In this document: piece by piece, positions 36,872 to 45,903 of the stretch
How positions within the stretch are numbered: position 1 is the stretch's first letter
Layout of the letters: every line of letters starts with the position of its first letter
Source: a virus
IMG/VR virus record: IMGVR_UViG_3300042449_000993
Location: 1-64,000 of that record
Strand: one strand, 5' to 3'
Length of the DNA stretch: 64,000 nucleotides
Notes under the pieces: model-generated
Seen by the model: the letters and a program-made list of their open reading frames with translations, nothing else
Databases searched by the model: none
What the model was told of the DNA's origin: nothing
Translations under genes and position numbers: made by a program

Positions 36872-36900
36872 TTTACTTTTGAGAAAAAATGATATATAAT
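36872..36900 (+). promoter_or_regulatory. Promoter TTTACT-17-TATAAT for gp32
   Basis: -35 TTTACT (36872-36877), 17-bp spacer, consensus -10 TATAAT (36895-36900). The best match of the set, ~60 bases before the gp32 ribosome binding site. Confidence 0.85.
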
Positions 36901-36909
36901 AGTATGGTA

Positions 36910-36972
36910 ATGATGAAAAAGTGGACAAGTCGATATACATTTAATACAACGCTATACGGAGAATACATATGA
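36910..36972 (+). CDS. Possible leader peptide upstream of gp32
   Basis: A 20-codon frame, MMKKWTSRYTFNTTLYGEYI, whose TGA overlaps the gp32 ATG (ATGA). It starts just after the expected transcription start. It could couple or tune gp32 translation; chance is also possible because it is so short. Confidence 0.3.
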   Translation: MMKKWTSRYTFNTTLYGEYI

Positions 36973-37868
36973 GTCTATCAAGTCTAAAGAACAAGAGTTC
37001 ATCTCTTGACAAGTTGAAGAAAGCAGTTGAGCAATCTTCAGCAGGTAATGGTGGTGGCAAGAACGTCGATGAACGTTTCTGGCAACCTGAAGTTGATGCT
37101 GCTGGCAACGGATACGCAGTTGTCCGTTTTCTCGATACGCCAGCCGTCGACGGTGAGGATGGTCTTCCGTGGGTCCAGATCTGGTCACATGGTTTCCAAG
37201 GTCCAGGTGGTTGGTATATTGAGAATTCTCTCACAACTCTTGGCAAGACCGATCCTGTTTCTGAGTACAACACTGTTCTGTGGAACTCAGGTATTGAAGC
37301 AAACAAAGAAATTGCTCGCAAGCAAAAGCGCAAGTTGACGTACATTGCAAACGTTCTTGTGATCTCTGACGCCAAGCGTCCGCAAAATGAAGGCAAGGTT
37401 TTCTTGTTCAAGTTCGGAAAGAAGATTTTCGACAAGATCAAGGAGCAACTCGAGCCACAGTTTGCTGATGAGACTCCAATGAATCCGTTTGACTTCTGGA
37501 AGGGTGCAGACTTCAAGATCAAGATTCGCAACGTTGAAGGCTATCGTAACTATGACAAGTCGGAGTTTGCTGCTCCTGCTGCATTGTACAATGGTGAAGA
37601 TGCGAAGATTGAGCAGGTTTGGAAGTCGGCTCATTCACTCAAGGATTTCTTGAAGCCTGAAAACTTCAAGTCCTATGATGAACTCAAGGCGAAGTTGGAT
37701 AAGGTTCTTGGTGCTGGTGGTGTTGCTGGTGCAACTGCCAAGCGAGTTGATGATGAGGAAGCAGCCGCTCCTGTCATTCGCTCTGCTCCAGCCAAGAAAG
37801 TAACTGCTGAAAATGTCAGCGTCGATGACGACGATATGGCGTTTTTCGAGAAGTTAGCAGCAGAGTAA
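36969..37868 (+). CDS. gp32-like single-stranded DNA-binding protein
   Basis: 299 residues. The N-terminal basic segment includes MSLSSLKNKSSSLDKLKKAV; the core has DERFWQPEVDAAGNGYAVVR, WSHGFQGPGGWYIENSLTT, KRKLTYIANVLVI and NPFDFWKGADFKIKI. An Ala/Lys hinge leads to an acidic tail (SVDDDDMAFFEKLAAE), used by T4 gp32 for partner binding. The T4 zinc-site cysteines are replaced, as in cyanophage relatives. Coats ssDNA in replication and recombination. GGAG lies seven bases upstream. Confidence 0.9.
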   Translation: MSLSSLKNKSSSLDKLKKAVEQSSAGNGGGKNVDERFWQPEVDAAGNGYAVVRFLDTPAVDGEDGLPWVQIWSHGFQGPGGWYIENSLTTLGKTDPVSEYNTVLWNSGIEANKEIARKQKRKLTYIANVLVISDAKRPQNEGKVFLFKFGKKIFDKIKEQLEPQFADETPMNPFDFWKGADFKIKIRNVEGYRNYDKSEFAAPAALYNGEDAKIEQVWKSAHSLKDFLKPENFKSYDELKAKLDKVLGAGGVAGATAKRVDDEEAAAPVIRSAPAKKVTAENVSVDDDDMAFFEKLAAE

Positions 37869-37897
37869 TTTCAATTAGAAAACCGTAGATGTTTTCA

Positions 37898-37922
37898 GGG
37901 GGACTTCGGTCCCCCTTTTTTT
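37898..37922 (+). terminator. Rho-independent terminator with TTCG tetraloop
   Basis: GGGGGAC/GTCCCCC stem, TTCG loop and seven T. It ends gp32 transcription where the minus-strand tail operon converges; there is no T-run on the minus side. Confidence 0.9.
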
Positions 37923-39660
37923 ATCCCATATTCATATTAGCATATGTTGCTGGATGATCGAACTCTTGAGCCAATAAACGATTGAATGTGTTCTCTTGAT
38001 TATGCACTTCAATATTCTTTTTAGTAGAAGGCACAGGAATGACTTGCGTATTGTTGATTTGATTTACTGTCTGAGAAGGAATCTCAACTCTATCAGCCGA
38101 TTGAATTTCAATTCTCTTTTGATTCATGTCAACAATTTGCTGACCTTCTGCTGGCTTTGGTGGAGAAAGATTTAAATCCGTTTTTGAGATTGGTTTCAGT
38201 CCAGCAATCTCTTTTGCTTTATCAAGTTTTATCTTAAGAGAAGGATCATCAACAGCCATTCTCTCTAATTCTTGAAGAGTATATGCACCATACTTTGGAA
38301 CTTGAATTGCTGTTGCGATGTCTTGAACAGACCCCTTTGATATATTCTGAATGGCTTTATTTCCAGATTCTTTTAAACTAAAATCAAGAGAGTCAAATAT
38401 ACCCATAGTTGGAATTGTTGCTAATCCTAATAAACCTGCAGCACCCAATAATCTTCCACGAAGCGGTAAAGGAATTTTTTGAAAAACATCTTTTATCTTT
38501 TCTGGGATTTTCTTTTTTCCACCATCTGGTGTAGGTGGTGTTGGTACTGGAGGAGTTGGAGTTGGGACTCTGTTGTTTCTTCCTGGAAGAAAAGTTGGGA
38601 AATCAAATCCATTATTTGACAATAAATCAGGATTATCTCTAAACACTCTCTTCAAAGCATCATATAAAGTTGCATCAAGTGCTTTTTCCATGGCTCTTTG
38701 GAGAATGGCTTGCTGCTCATCAGCCTCTAAATCGAAGACGCTGTTTGGTTGTTTTTTAATGAGCGATTCTTTTAAATCCTTGACGAGCAATTCCATATCT
38801 TTTTTACGAAACATACTTTCTTCTTCAAGTAAAACTTTAATTTGTTCTACAATTGAATCAACTTCTGGATCTCCTCCAGTGAAGCGAACTGGCTTTAAGT
38901 TAGTCTCGCGAGATAGACGTTTGATTTCTGCGTCTAATTTTCTTTGAATCTTTTTACTTGCAATTTTACCAGCAGTGCCTGTCTTACTTTTCTCATATAA
39001 TTGTCTGCCTGTAGGAGCATCTGGATAATAGAGATATTCCTTCCCTTCTTCATCAGCAACAGACAAAGGCTTCATTTGTTCTGGAATCTTTTCAAGGGAT
39101 CCTCTACCTTTTGCTAGTGCTGTCAATGCATCATTTATTGTTCCGACTAAATTATCAGCAATAGATTTAACACGACGATTTGTTGATGAGACTTCTTGAC
39201 TTACCTTATCAACAGCAACTGATAAACCCATGATTGAGGATTTAATTGGCTCAAGTGCATCATTAAGTTCTTTCTTTAATCTTTGCGGTGAGAGAGTCTT
39301 TTTCTCTTTTTGTTTCTTTACACCAAACTCCTCTTCAAGAGTTTTCTTTGCTTGTTCGATTTCTTCTTTTGTATATCTTGTTTGAAATCTTTCTCTAACA
39401 ATTGCAGTTAGATCTTTATTCCCAAAAACTGCTGCGGCAACAAAACGTAGAGTTTGAGATGTTGCAGTATCTTTTTTACCTGAAGCAATTTCACGGAGTT
39501 TCTTTTCTCTGCGAAATTCTTCTCGAGATCCAGTGTATTCACTAAATGACTTCTGTGCCTCTGGACTGTAGATGTCTGATTCTACAGTCTTGACCTTCTT
39601 TTTAAGTTGATCAACTGTTTCTTTTAGTTCTTCAATTTCTGGATCTGTTTTCTTTGCCAT
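37921..39660 (-). CDS. Probable tail tape-measure / hub protein (T4 gp29 analogue)
   Basis: 579 residues. Long charged coiled-coil N-terminal two thirds, a Pro/Thr linker (RVPTPTPPVPTPPTPDGG), and a hydrophobic stretch LLGAAGLLGLATIPTMGIFD near residue 410. The end, NQENTFNRLLAQEFDHPATY, resembles C-termini of tail-length proteins. It directly follows gp51-like and gp26-like genes, the T4 order for hub genes. Sequence similarity is not decisive, so the role rests on context and architecture. Confidence 0.6.
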   Translation of the reverse strand: MAKKTDPEIEELKETVDQLKKKVKTVESDIYSPEAQKSFSEYTGSREEFRREKKLREIASGKKDTATSQTLRFVAAAVFGNKDLTAIVRERFQTRYTKEEIEQAKKTLEEEFGVKKQKEKKTLSPQRLKKELNDALEPIKSSIMGLSVAVDKVSQEVSSTNRRVKSIADNLVGTINDALTALAKGRGSLEKIPEQMKPLSVADEEGKEYLYYPDAPTGRQLYEKSKTGTAGKIASKKIQRKLDAEIKRLSRETNLKPVRFTGGDPEVDSIVEQIKVLLEEESMFRKKDMELLVKDLKESLIKKQPNSVFDLEADEQQAILQRAMEKALDATLYDALKRVFRDNPDLLSNNGFDFPTFLPGRNNRVPTPTPPVPTPPTPDGGKKKIPEKIKDVFQKIPLPLRGRLLGAAGLLGLATIPTMGIFDSLDFSLKESGNKAIQNISKGSVQDIATAIQVPKYGAYTLQELERMAVDDPSLKIKLDKAKEIAGLKPISKTDLNLSPPKPAEGQQIVDMNQKRIEIQSADRVEIPSQTVNQINNTQVIPVPSTKKNIEVHNQENTFNRLLAQEFDHPATYANMNMG

Positions 39661-39661
39661 T

Positions 39662-39880
39662 TTATCTCATACGTTTCTTTATTGCTCTATCAGAGGAAGA
39701 TTTTTCTTTTTGCTGTCGTATTCTTTCGTTTTCTTCTTCAACGTGCTTCGCGACTAGAGAAATATAAGTCTTTCTTTCCCATGGCAGCATCGATTCTAAT
39801 TCATGTAAAGAATAATTATGATACTGCATCAACGAGAAGTTGTTGAGGAAGTAACTCCTCAAACTCTCTTCACGAAGCAT
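39662..39880 (-). CDS. Small baseplate-hub assembly protein (gp51-like?)
   Basis: 72 residues; MQYHNYSLHELESMLPWERK followed by a basic helix. The YxLxELExxxPWER pattern is common in short tail-assembly proteins that overlap the gp26 gene in T4-like aquatic phages. The ATG overlaps the upstream gene's stop. Basic, helical, probably a chaperone rather than a virion part. Confidence 0.55.
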   Translation of the reverse strand: MLREESLRSYFLNNFSLMQYHNYSLHELESMLPWERKTYISLVAKHVEEENERIRQQKEKSSSDRAIKKRMR

Positions 39881-40596
39881 TATTCGAAAAAATCTAGAAT
39901 ACCCTCCAGAACAACATCATGTTCTTTCTTACATCTTGGACATTCAACCTTTCCTGTATAACTCAATTTTGGAATGTTATCAAAAAAGTTCTTAATTCTT
40001 CCAAATTGTTCTTGACTCAAACTGTTAATGAAATCGTCAAATTCTTTTTCATCAACATCACTCACAGGATAAGTTTGCTCTTTATCAAAAATAAATTCCG
40101 TGCACTCACGAATGATCTTAATTACCAAATCTAAATCTCTTTCTAACTGAATCTTCTTAGCAGTTTCGAAAGTAGGATATTTCATCTTAATGCCAATATT
40201 GTCAGTCAACTGCACTACTGGATTCACATTTCCCATCTTCGTTGTAACTTGAAGAAGGTCCACCTCCAAATCCATTTCAGCACCACACTTTCTTTCATCA
40301 ACAACGTTTTGACAGACATAGGTGATTTCTACCTTTTCACCCATTGATCTTGCTCGAAGATTTAAAAAAATATTCTCAACTTCGAACATTGGCAATCTAT
40401 CAAGATCAATTTCTTCCACTAAACAATTATTGATGACTTGTTTAATCGTATCAATAATCATCTTATGTTCGTTAGATTCTAATGCCATAATAAGAAGTTT
40501 TTCTTCTTTTACAACAAAAGGTCTGAAGCGTACATCTTTGTTTTCTGATTTAAGGTGCACACTATAAATTGGCAAATCAATTTTTGGTAAAGCCAT
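39880..40596 (-). CDS. gp26-like baseplate hub assembly protein
   Basis: 238 residues. LPIYSVHLKSENKDVRFRPF and VKEEKLLIMALES are the signature of the T4_baseplate family (PF12322, gp26). The C-terminal CPRCKKEHDVVLEGILDFF adds a CxxC knuckle paired with the CQNVVDERKC region, suggesting a zinc site. Needed for hub assembly in T4. Confidence 0.8.
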   Translation of the reverse strand: MALPKIDLPIYSVHLKSENKDVRFRPFVVKEEKLLIMALESNEHKMIIDTIKQVINNCLVEEIDLDRLPMFEVENIFLNLRARSMGEKVEITYVCQNVVDERKCGAEMDLEVDLLQVTTKMGNVNPVVQLTDNIGIKMKYPTFETAKKIQLERDLDLVIKIIRECTEFIFDKEQTYPVSDVDEKEFDDFINSLSQEQFGRIKNFFDNIPKLSYTGKVECPRCKKEHDVVLEGILDFFE

Positions 40597-40609
40597 AACT
40601 ATTCCTCAA

Positions 40610-41524
40610 TTATATACCTTCATTTGCAATCATTATTTCGTCTACAATCGCTCTAAAATTATTTCTACTTTCTTCGTTTGCTCTAGTGATCTTTCTTTGA
40701 TGTTCTCTATTTTCTACAGAAAAGAGATCGCCAGTGCTAATCAAATTAAATCTTGGCTGCTGAAGATTGATCGTATGCTGTTGCTGCAGATCTAGATATT
40801 CAGCCTCATCATTTGTTTTAAGAATTTCAGATTTCCAATAACGATAGGTTAATGTCACCTGCAATCTGTTTACTGCATCATCACCCCAGTTAGTTTGAAG
40901 CGGAGCAACTGAAACAGGATATGCTTCTAAGAGATGGCACATGAACATTGCTTGATTCAATTCGTTATACTGAGTAATCTGAACTGTACAAACATAATCT
41001 TCTCTATACTTAAAGTCAAAAGAGTATGGAGTATTGATAATACTCATCCAAGTTTCAAAGATTTGTTTTTGAATTAGATTGTTATCGCACAATAATGTTA
41101 ACGTCACATCTCCATAAGCACTCATATATGGACTTTTATAACTTGGTCCGTAAATTCTGGCGTCTGAAGTGATCAACTCTCTTCCTGGAAACTCTGCCTG
41201 CTCGCATTTAAAACTGAGAAGATTTGAGAAATCTTGTTGATTTAATTCTGAGAATAGTTTTTGTAGTTGAAAGTCAACGATAAATCTATTGCTTCGAGAA
41301 AATCCAGTAACACGATTTCTAGCCAGAAAACCTGAGATACTAGAGAAATTTTCGTTTCTGCCTTGAGTAGTAAATTCTTCTAATCCATCAGATGTTACTG
41401 GAACATCTTGAACAACATCAGCGGCTAATGCAGCAGAATCGCTTTGTTGTTCTACGCTACCAACCGTTGTGCCATTTGTTGAATTGATGGCTGATTGAGA
41501 AATTGGTCTTACTGGATCTTCCAT
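40610..41524 (-). CDS. Tail-tube fold baseplate protein (gp54-like)
   Basis: 304 residues. A disordered Ser/Thr/Asp-rich N-terminal ~75 residues, then a tube-protein domain: RSNRFIVDFQLQKLFSELNQ, KCEQAEFPGRELITSDARIY, YMSAYGDVTLTLLCDNNLIQ, SFDFKYREDYVCTVQITQYN and LLEAYPVSVAPLQTNWGDDA. This is the fold of gp54/gp19. The single copy next to hub genes, with extended termini, fits the tube initiator gp54. Confidence 0.7.
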   Translation of the reverse strand: MEDPVRPISQSAINSTNGTTVGSVEQQSDSAALAADVVQDVPVTSDGLEEFTTQGRNENFSSISGFLARNRVTGFSRSNRFIVDFQLQKLFSELNQQDFSNLLSFKCEQAEFPGRELITSDARIYGPSYKSPYMSAYGDVTLTLLCDNNLIQKQIFETWMSIINTPYSFDFKYREDYVCTVQITQYNELNQAMFMCHLLEAYPVSVAPLQTNWGDDAVNRLQVTLTYRYWKSEILKTNDEAEYLDLQQQHTINLQQPRFNLISTGDLFSVENREHQRKITRANEESRNNFRAIVDEIMIANEGI

Positions 41525-42072
41525 TACGTTTTATACACCATCTTTTCGGTTGGCAAAAATATTGCAGTTTCCCACTGACTAGGCTCAATATAAATTAATG
41601 ACGAACGAATATGAGAATAAAGATATCGCTTCACGCATGGCTCAATCATATTAAATCTTCTTGATTTAGACAATAAATCATAAGATAATCTAAATCTTGT
41701 AGTATCGTCGTATTTATCGTTGTTTATAAAATCCTGCAGACGATCTAATAATAGCAGACGAGTGTATGGATCAATAAAGTGTAGATTCAATCCGAGGAAT
41801 CCATCTGAATACATTTCCATCGGAAGAACGAGTGGGAATTTATCCCAAACTGGAAGTTTATCTTTATATTTCGGATCGTAATGGAAGAAATACATTCTTC
41901 CCACGAATGCACGAGGGGAAATTCTGTTTGCATCGTTTAGAATGTTCGAACGATTTGATGGAATTTTAAGTTGAGATATCTTACCGAACAACCATGCTCG
42001 AGCATTTTGAGATCGAGGCGGGAATCCCGCTGCGGTCATTTCAGATTTTAATTTATCAAGTAGTGATGGCAT
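41524..42072 (-). CDS. Conserved T4-like structural or assembly protein
   Basis: 182 residues. FVGRMYFFHYDPKYKDKLPV, WDKFPLVLPMEMYSDGFLGL and NLHFIDPYTRLLLLDRLQDF form a pattern conserved in T4-like aquatic phages, which I cannot tie to a specific T4 gene. Basic N-terminus. One-base overlaps with gp54-like (downstream) and gp4 (upstream) genes show a single operon. Confidence 0.6.
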   Translation of the reverse strand: MPSLLDKLKSEMTAAGFPPRSQNARAWLFGKISQLKIPSNRSNILNDANRISPRAFVGRMYFFHYDPKYKDKLPVWDKFPLVLPMEMYSDGFLGLNLHFIDPYTRLLLLDRLQDFINNDKYDDTTRFRLSYDLLSKSRRFNMIEPCVKRYLYSHIRSSLIYIEPSQWETAIFLPTEKMVYKT

Positions 42073-42506
42073 CAGATACCTATTTCTTGTTCCGTGATTA
42101 ATTTAAAGGTCCAGTTACGATCTTTACAATACTCTGATGCAGCCTTCCATTTTGCTTCGTTTACACCCCAAGTCATAACTTCGGTGATATATCTTCGTGT
42201 GATCTTAGATTTCTTTACTGGTGGTTTAGTCTGACTTTTAGGTTTTACTTCTAAAATCATTGACTCCACAACTCCAGTTCGATTTTTTATCTTAACAAAG
42301 AAGTCTGGAAAGTATCTATGCCAGCGATTATCAACAGGCGATAAATACGGAATAACGATTTCTTCATTTGACCATTCGATCACACTTGGATTTGTGTCCA
42401 AATGCACCATGACTCGGCGTTCCCAGAGACTTCTGTACCAGATGTTCGTAGGATCACCTAAATATTTATTGGTATTTTTCGGACTAAATTTTCCACTGTA
42501 AGCCAT
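42072..42506 (-). CDS. gp4-like head-completion protein
   Basis: 144 residues; ATG at 42506 (a TTG at 42509 is less likely). MAYSGKFSPKNTNKYLGDPT, NIWYRSLWERRVMVHLDTNP, VIEWSNEEIVIPY and RWHRYFPDFFV match T4 gp4 (gp50/65 region), a TnsA/VSR-like nuclease-fold head completion protein. The motifs E, D-F and E-x-K (LEVKPKSQTKP) look intact. First gene of the minus-strand operon. Confidence 0.88.
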   Translation of the reverse strand: MAYSGKFSPKNTNKYLGDPTNIWYRSLWERRVMVHLDTNPSVIEWSNEEIVIPYLSPVDNRWHRYFPDFFVKIKNRTGVVESMILEVKPKSQTKPPVKKSKITRRYITEVMTWGVNEAKWKAASEYCKDRNWTFKLITEQEIGI

Positions 42507-42510
42507 CAAC

Positions 42511-42518
42511 TATTTATA
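42511..42518 (-). promoter_or_regulatory. Late promoter TATAAATA (minus strand)
   Basis: Exact T4 late consensus on the minus strand, four bases before the gp4 ATG; the transcript would be leaderless or nearly so. It would drive 42506-37921. Confidence 0.6.
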
Positions 42519-42528
42519 GGACATTTTA

Positions 42529-43725
42529 ATGGCAGGACCACTCACTCGAAGCAGTACAGGACCAGCAAAAAAAGAACGAGAGTTAGTTTTAGCTGAGCGA
42601 CCAAAACAATTCGATGGTCCATTAAAGGCATTGGAAACGTTTGAAGAAGGCGCAGAAGTTCTGACATATCCTCAAGATTTAGGTAACAACAATCAATTTA
42701 AGTATGTGATGAGATTGTTGATTTTTCGTCAAATACGAGATGTGAATGCTGTACCAATTATAACTCCGAATACACTAGATTTTTCTAGAAAAGCATCCCA
42801 AGAAGGGAGGCTTAGAACAGATATTGTAAATCCTACAACAGTCACTGCAGTACTTGCAGGAGCTGCAGGTGCAGTAGTTGGAAGAGTTGTTGAAGAATTT
42901 GCCTCAAAAGGTTCTCGAGCTTCTGGTGCTTTAAACGCTGTGGGGGATGCTGCTGTCTCTGCAGCGCAACTTACAGGTGCATTTGCGGTCGCAAATGCAT
43001 TTGATTCTGGATTTTCTGGAAGTCAAAACGTAGTTACTGATCCACTCTCATATATTAATCTTTATATGCCAGATGGTCTCAATTTCGTTGATCGTCATGA
43101 TTACGATGCTGTTTCTGTCACAGATGCTCTTGGTAATTTGGGAGTTTTAGGGACAGGTTCTGTTACAGAAATTGGAGCTCGTTTGGGTGAGAATGCTCGA
43201 ATTGCTGGTGTGCAATTGTTGGGGCAAAACATTACTGACTTGGCTCTTTATAACTCTGGATATGCATTAAATCCTCAACTTCAAGTATTGTTTAAGGGAA
43301 GTAAGAATAGAGAGTTTGTCTTTACCTTCAAATTTGTTCCAAGAAATGCGAATGAAGCGGAAACAATTGAAGGCATAATTCGCACGCTTCGCTATCATGC
43401 CGCTCCAAATTATCAAAGATCAGGTGAAGATGGATTGGCAGGAACTTTTTTTGGTGTTGGCGTAGGTGCAACAGACAATTCAAGATACTTTATTCCACCA
43501 TCTCAATTTGAGATTGAATTTTTAGTAATGACGAATGGCGCAGCGATACCGAATACAAAAATGCCAAGAATCGCTCAGTGCGTGCTTACAAATATTGACG
43601 TCAATTATGCTCCAAGCGGTCAATTTTCTGCGTATGAAGATTTTCAGCCAGTTGAAACCCAAGTCCAATTGACGTTTACTGAAACAATCATCCTCACCAA
43701 AGAAGATATTCAGGCTGGATACTAA
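42529..43725 (+). CDS. gp48-like baseplate tail-tube cap
   Basis: 398 residues. The C-terminal half, LYNSGYALNPQLQVLFKGSK, REFVFTFKFVPRNANEAETI, RTLRYHAAPNY and CVLTNIDVNYAPSGQFSAYE, matches T4 gp48. An inserted Ala/Gly-rich hydrophobic stretch (AVLAGAAGAVVGRVVEEF) lies around residues 108-150. gp48 sits on the hub and starts the tube with gp54. One-base overlap with the gp53 gene. Confidence 0.88.
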   Translation: MAGPLTRSSTGPAKKERELVLAERPKQFDGPLKALETFEEGAEVLTYPQDLGNNNQFKYVMRLLIFRQIRDVNAVPIITPNTLDFSRKASQEGRLRTDIVNPTTVTAVLAGAAGAVVGRVVEEFASKGSRASGALNAVGDAAVSAAQLTGAFAVANAFDSGFSGSQNVVTDPLSYINLYMPDGLNFVDRHDYDAVSVTDALGNLGVLGTGSVTEIGARLGENARIAGVQLLGQNITDLALYNSGYALNPQLQVLFKGSKNREFVFTFKFVPRNANEAETIEGIIRTLRYHAAPNYQRSGEDGLAGTFFGVGVGATDNSRYFIPPSQFEIEFLVMTNGAAIPNTKMPRIAQCVLTNIDVNYAPSGQFSAYEDFQPVETQVQLTFTETIILTKEDIQAGY

Positions 43726-44609
43726 TGTCATATTTTTCCAATTTTCCCAAAATGTTATATTCAACATCTTTGGGTGTTGCAAATCCGAAAGCAGTCACAA
43801 ATATAATTGCAAAGGTTAATTTTCTTTCTGAGAGTATTAACAATACGAGCATCTTTTACAATTATTCTGTAAAAGACGGAGAGCGACCAGAAGATATTGC
43901 ATATAAAATGTATAAAGATCCAAAAAAGCATTGGATCATTTTACTGTCGAATAATATTTTAGATCCTCAATATGATTGGGTCTTAAGCACAAATCAATTA
44001 GAAGATTATATTAATAAAAAATATAGTTCAATAACATTTAATCTGGATCCATCTGAATCATATACCTCAAGTTACACGGTCGGCGAAACAGTATATCAGG
44101 GAAGTTCTTTAGATAAGGCAGATTGCGTTGGAACAGTTGTTGCTTATAGCAGCGGAAATAAAACACTACAAATTAAATTTGCAGACCAAGTTTTCGCAAA
44201 TAACGCAAATGTAACTGGCGCAACTTCAAATGTGACTCATAAAGTTGTAGGAATGACTTATAATAATGATGGATATAATTGGGCTTCAAATACAACTTAT
44301 TATTCTTTATTGACAGAAGTTGCATCAAATAATTACGATGGTAAAAAGACAACAACCAAATATCAAGTAACTGCAAAAGATTATAATTGGGAAACTGATT
44401 CTGTAATTGATAAAAATGTGAACATATCGTATTCAAATACCTATAATCTAGTTGATGGATCAACTTTAACAGTCGACACTACTATTGCTCCTGTAACTTA
44501 TTATGATTATGAATTAAATCTAAATGAAGAAAAACGAAGCATCATTATTATTAAACCAACATTTGTTCCATCAATAGAGAACGAGTTGCGCAGATTGATG
44601 AGATCATAA
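43725..44609 (+). CDS. gp53-like baseplate wedge protein
   Basis: 294 residues, longer than T4 gp53 (196). YSVKDGERPEDIAYKMYKDP and KKHWIILLSNNILDPQYDWV form the LysM-like gp53 core near residues 45-80. An extra beta-rich Ser/Thr/Asn-rich insert follows (about 110-260), and the end, LNEEKRSIIIIKPTFVPSIE, is typical. It links wedges to the hub. Confidence 0.85.
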   Translation: MSYFSNFPKMLYSTSLGVANPKAVTNIIAKVNFLSESINNTSIFYNYSVKDGERPEDIAYKMYKDPKKHWIILLSNNILDPQYDWVLSTNQLEDYINKKYSSITFNLDPSESYTSSYTVGETVYQGSSLDKADCVGTVVAYSSGNKTLQIKFADQVFANNANVTGATSNVTHKVVGMTYNNDGYNWASNTTYYSLLTEVASNNYDGKKTTTKYQVTAKDYNWETDSVIDKNVNISYSNTYNLVDGSTLTVDTTIAPVTYYDYELNLNEEKRSIIIIKPTFVPSIENELRRLMRS

Positions 44610-44610
44610 T

Positions 44611-45903
44611 ATGGCGACTAATATTGAAACAACAATATTTGATATTACTTCGATATCAATCGTAAGTCCATCAATTGGAACTGTTGATCTAAAAGACTTT
44701 AAGTTTACTGTAGAGGATTTTAGTATCTACGAAAGCATTTATAACAGCGTTGTTTCTGGACACTTACTAATTAAAGATGCATCTAATCAATTGTCTAAAT
44801 TGTGTTTATCAGGCACTGAGTTTCTTTATATCAATTTTATGAAAGCAGAAGGTTTGGCGCCATACGAAAAGGTGTTTCGAATCTATAAAATTTCTGATGT
44901 AACTCTAAAGAATAATACAACAACATTGACCTATAGAATTGACTTTTGCTCAGAAGAGTTTTTACTTGATCATCAAATTAGAATTTCAAAGTCATACAAA
45001 GGGTTTTATAATTTTCAAATTGCTGCAGATATTTTAGTTAATTATCTTGGAGTTTCTCCAGAAAGAGTGACTTTAGAACCAACTGTTCTTCCTCATGATG
45101 AGTTTATTATTCCAAATTTAAAACCATTTGAAGCATTGAATATGCTCACAGCATTTTCACTCAACAACAATTTAACCTCAGCGTTTGTATTTTTCGAGAC
45201 CGTTTCTGGTTATAAATTTGTAAGTTTGGAGTCTTTGATACAGGCTGATGATGCTCGAACCATTTATCTTCGTCCCCAAAATGTAAGTAATGAAACTGAT
45301 TCTTTAGCAGGAATAGACTACATCAGCGATTTTAATATTTCTCAGTTATTCAATGTGTTGCAAACAATGTCAACTGGTGGTTATGCATCATCAATGTTAA
45401 AAATGGATCTAATCAAGCAAGATGTGCAAACAGCATTCTCAGATCCAGCATCTTCAACACCTGTCACAACGTTGAATGCATTTTTACCAATGAATGACGC
45501 GAAAAATAGATTTAATGATAGAATAATTGATGCTTCAGCATATCAAAGATTCTTCACTAACGTAAAAGGTGGATTAATTGACAAGATTATGTTGCAAAGA
45601 GCGCATCAATTTTCTCTTTTAAATAACTATACAATGCAAGTTACAATGGCTGGCGATACAAGTTACGAAGCAGGTCAAGTGATCAGCGTTGACTTTCCAT
45701 ATCTGCAACCAATTAATGAAGCAGAAGAAACTCAAGTAGATCCATACAAGGCAGGTCGCTATCTTCTTACTGCCGTTCGCCATCGAATTCTTAACAATAA
45801 ATACATCTGCTATCTTGAATTATGCAAAGATTCAGTTCTACAGCCATTCCCTTCTGCTGTTGCTGATGATTCTCAACTCTTAACATCTGCTAGATTATCA
45901 TGA
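44611..45903 (+). CDS. gp27-like baseplate hub protein
   Basis: 430 residues. FTVEDFSIYESIYNSVVSGH, LLIKDASNQLSKLCLSGTEF, and later HDEFIIPNLKPFEALNMLTA and AGDTSYEAGQVISVDFPYLQ match the hub tube-like domains of gp27. Forms the trimeric torus that carries the gp5 spike. The stop overlaps the gp5 ATG (ATGA). Confidence 0.85.
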   Translation: MATNIETTIFDITSISIVSPSIGTVDLKDFKFTVEDFSIYESIYNSVVSGHLLIKDASNQLSKLCLSGTEFLYINFMKAEGLAPYEKVFRIYKISDVTLKNNTTTLTYRIDFCSEEFLLDHQIRISKSYKGFYNFQIAADILVNYLGVSPERVTLEPTVLPHDEFIIPNLKPFEALNMLTAFSLNNNLTSAFVFFETVSGYKFVSLESLIQADDARTIYLRPQNVSNETDSLAGIDYISDFNISQLFNVLQTMSTGGYASSMLKMDLIKQDVQTAFSDPASSTPVTTLNAFLPMNDAKNRFNDRIIDASAYQRFFTNVKGGLIDKIMLQRAHQFSLLNNYTMQVTMAGDTSYEAGQVISVDFPYLQPINEAEETQVDPYKAGRYLLTAVRHRILNNKYICYLELCKDSVLQPFPSAVADDSQLLTSARLS

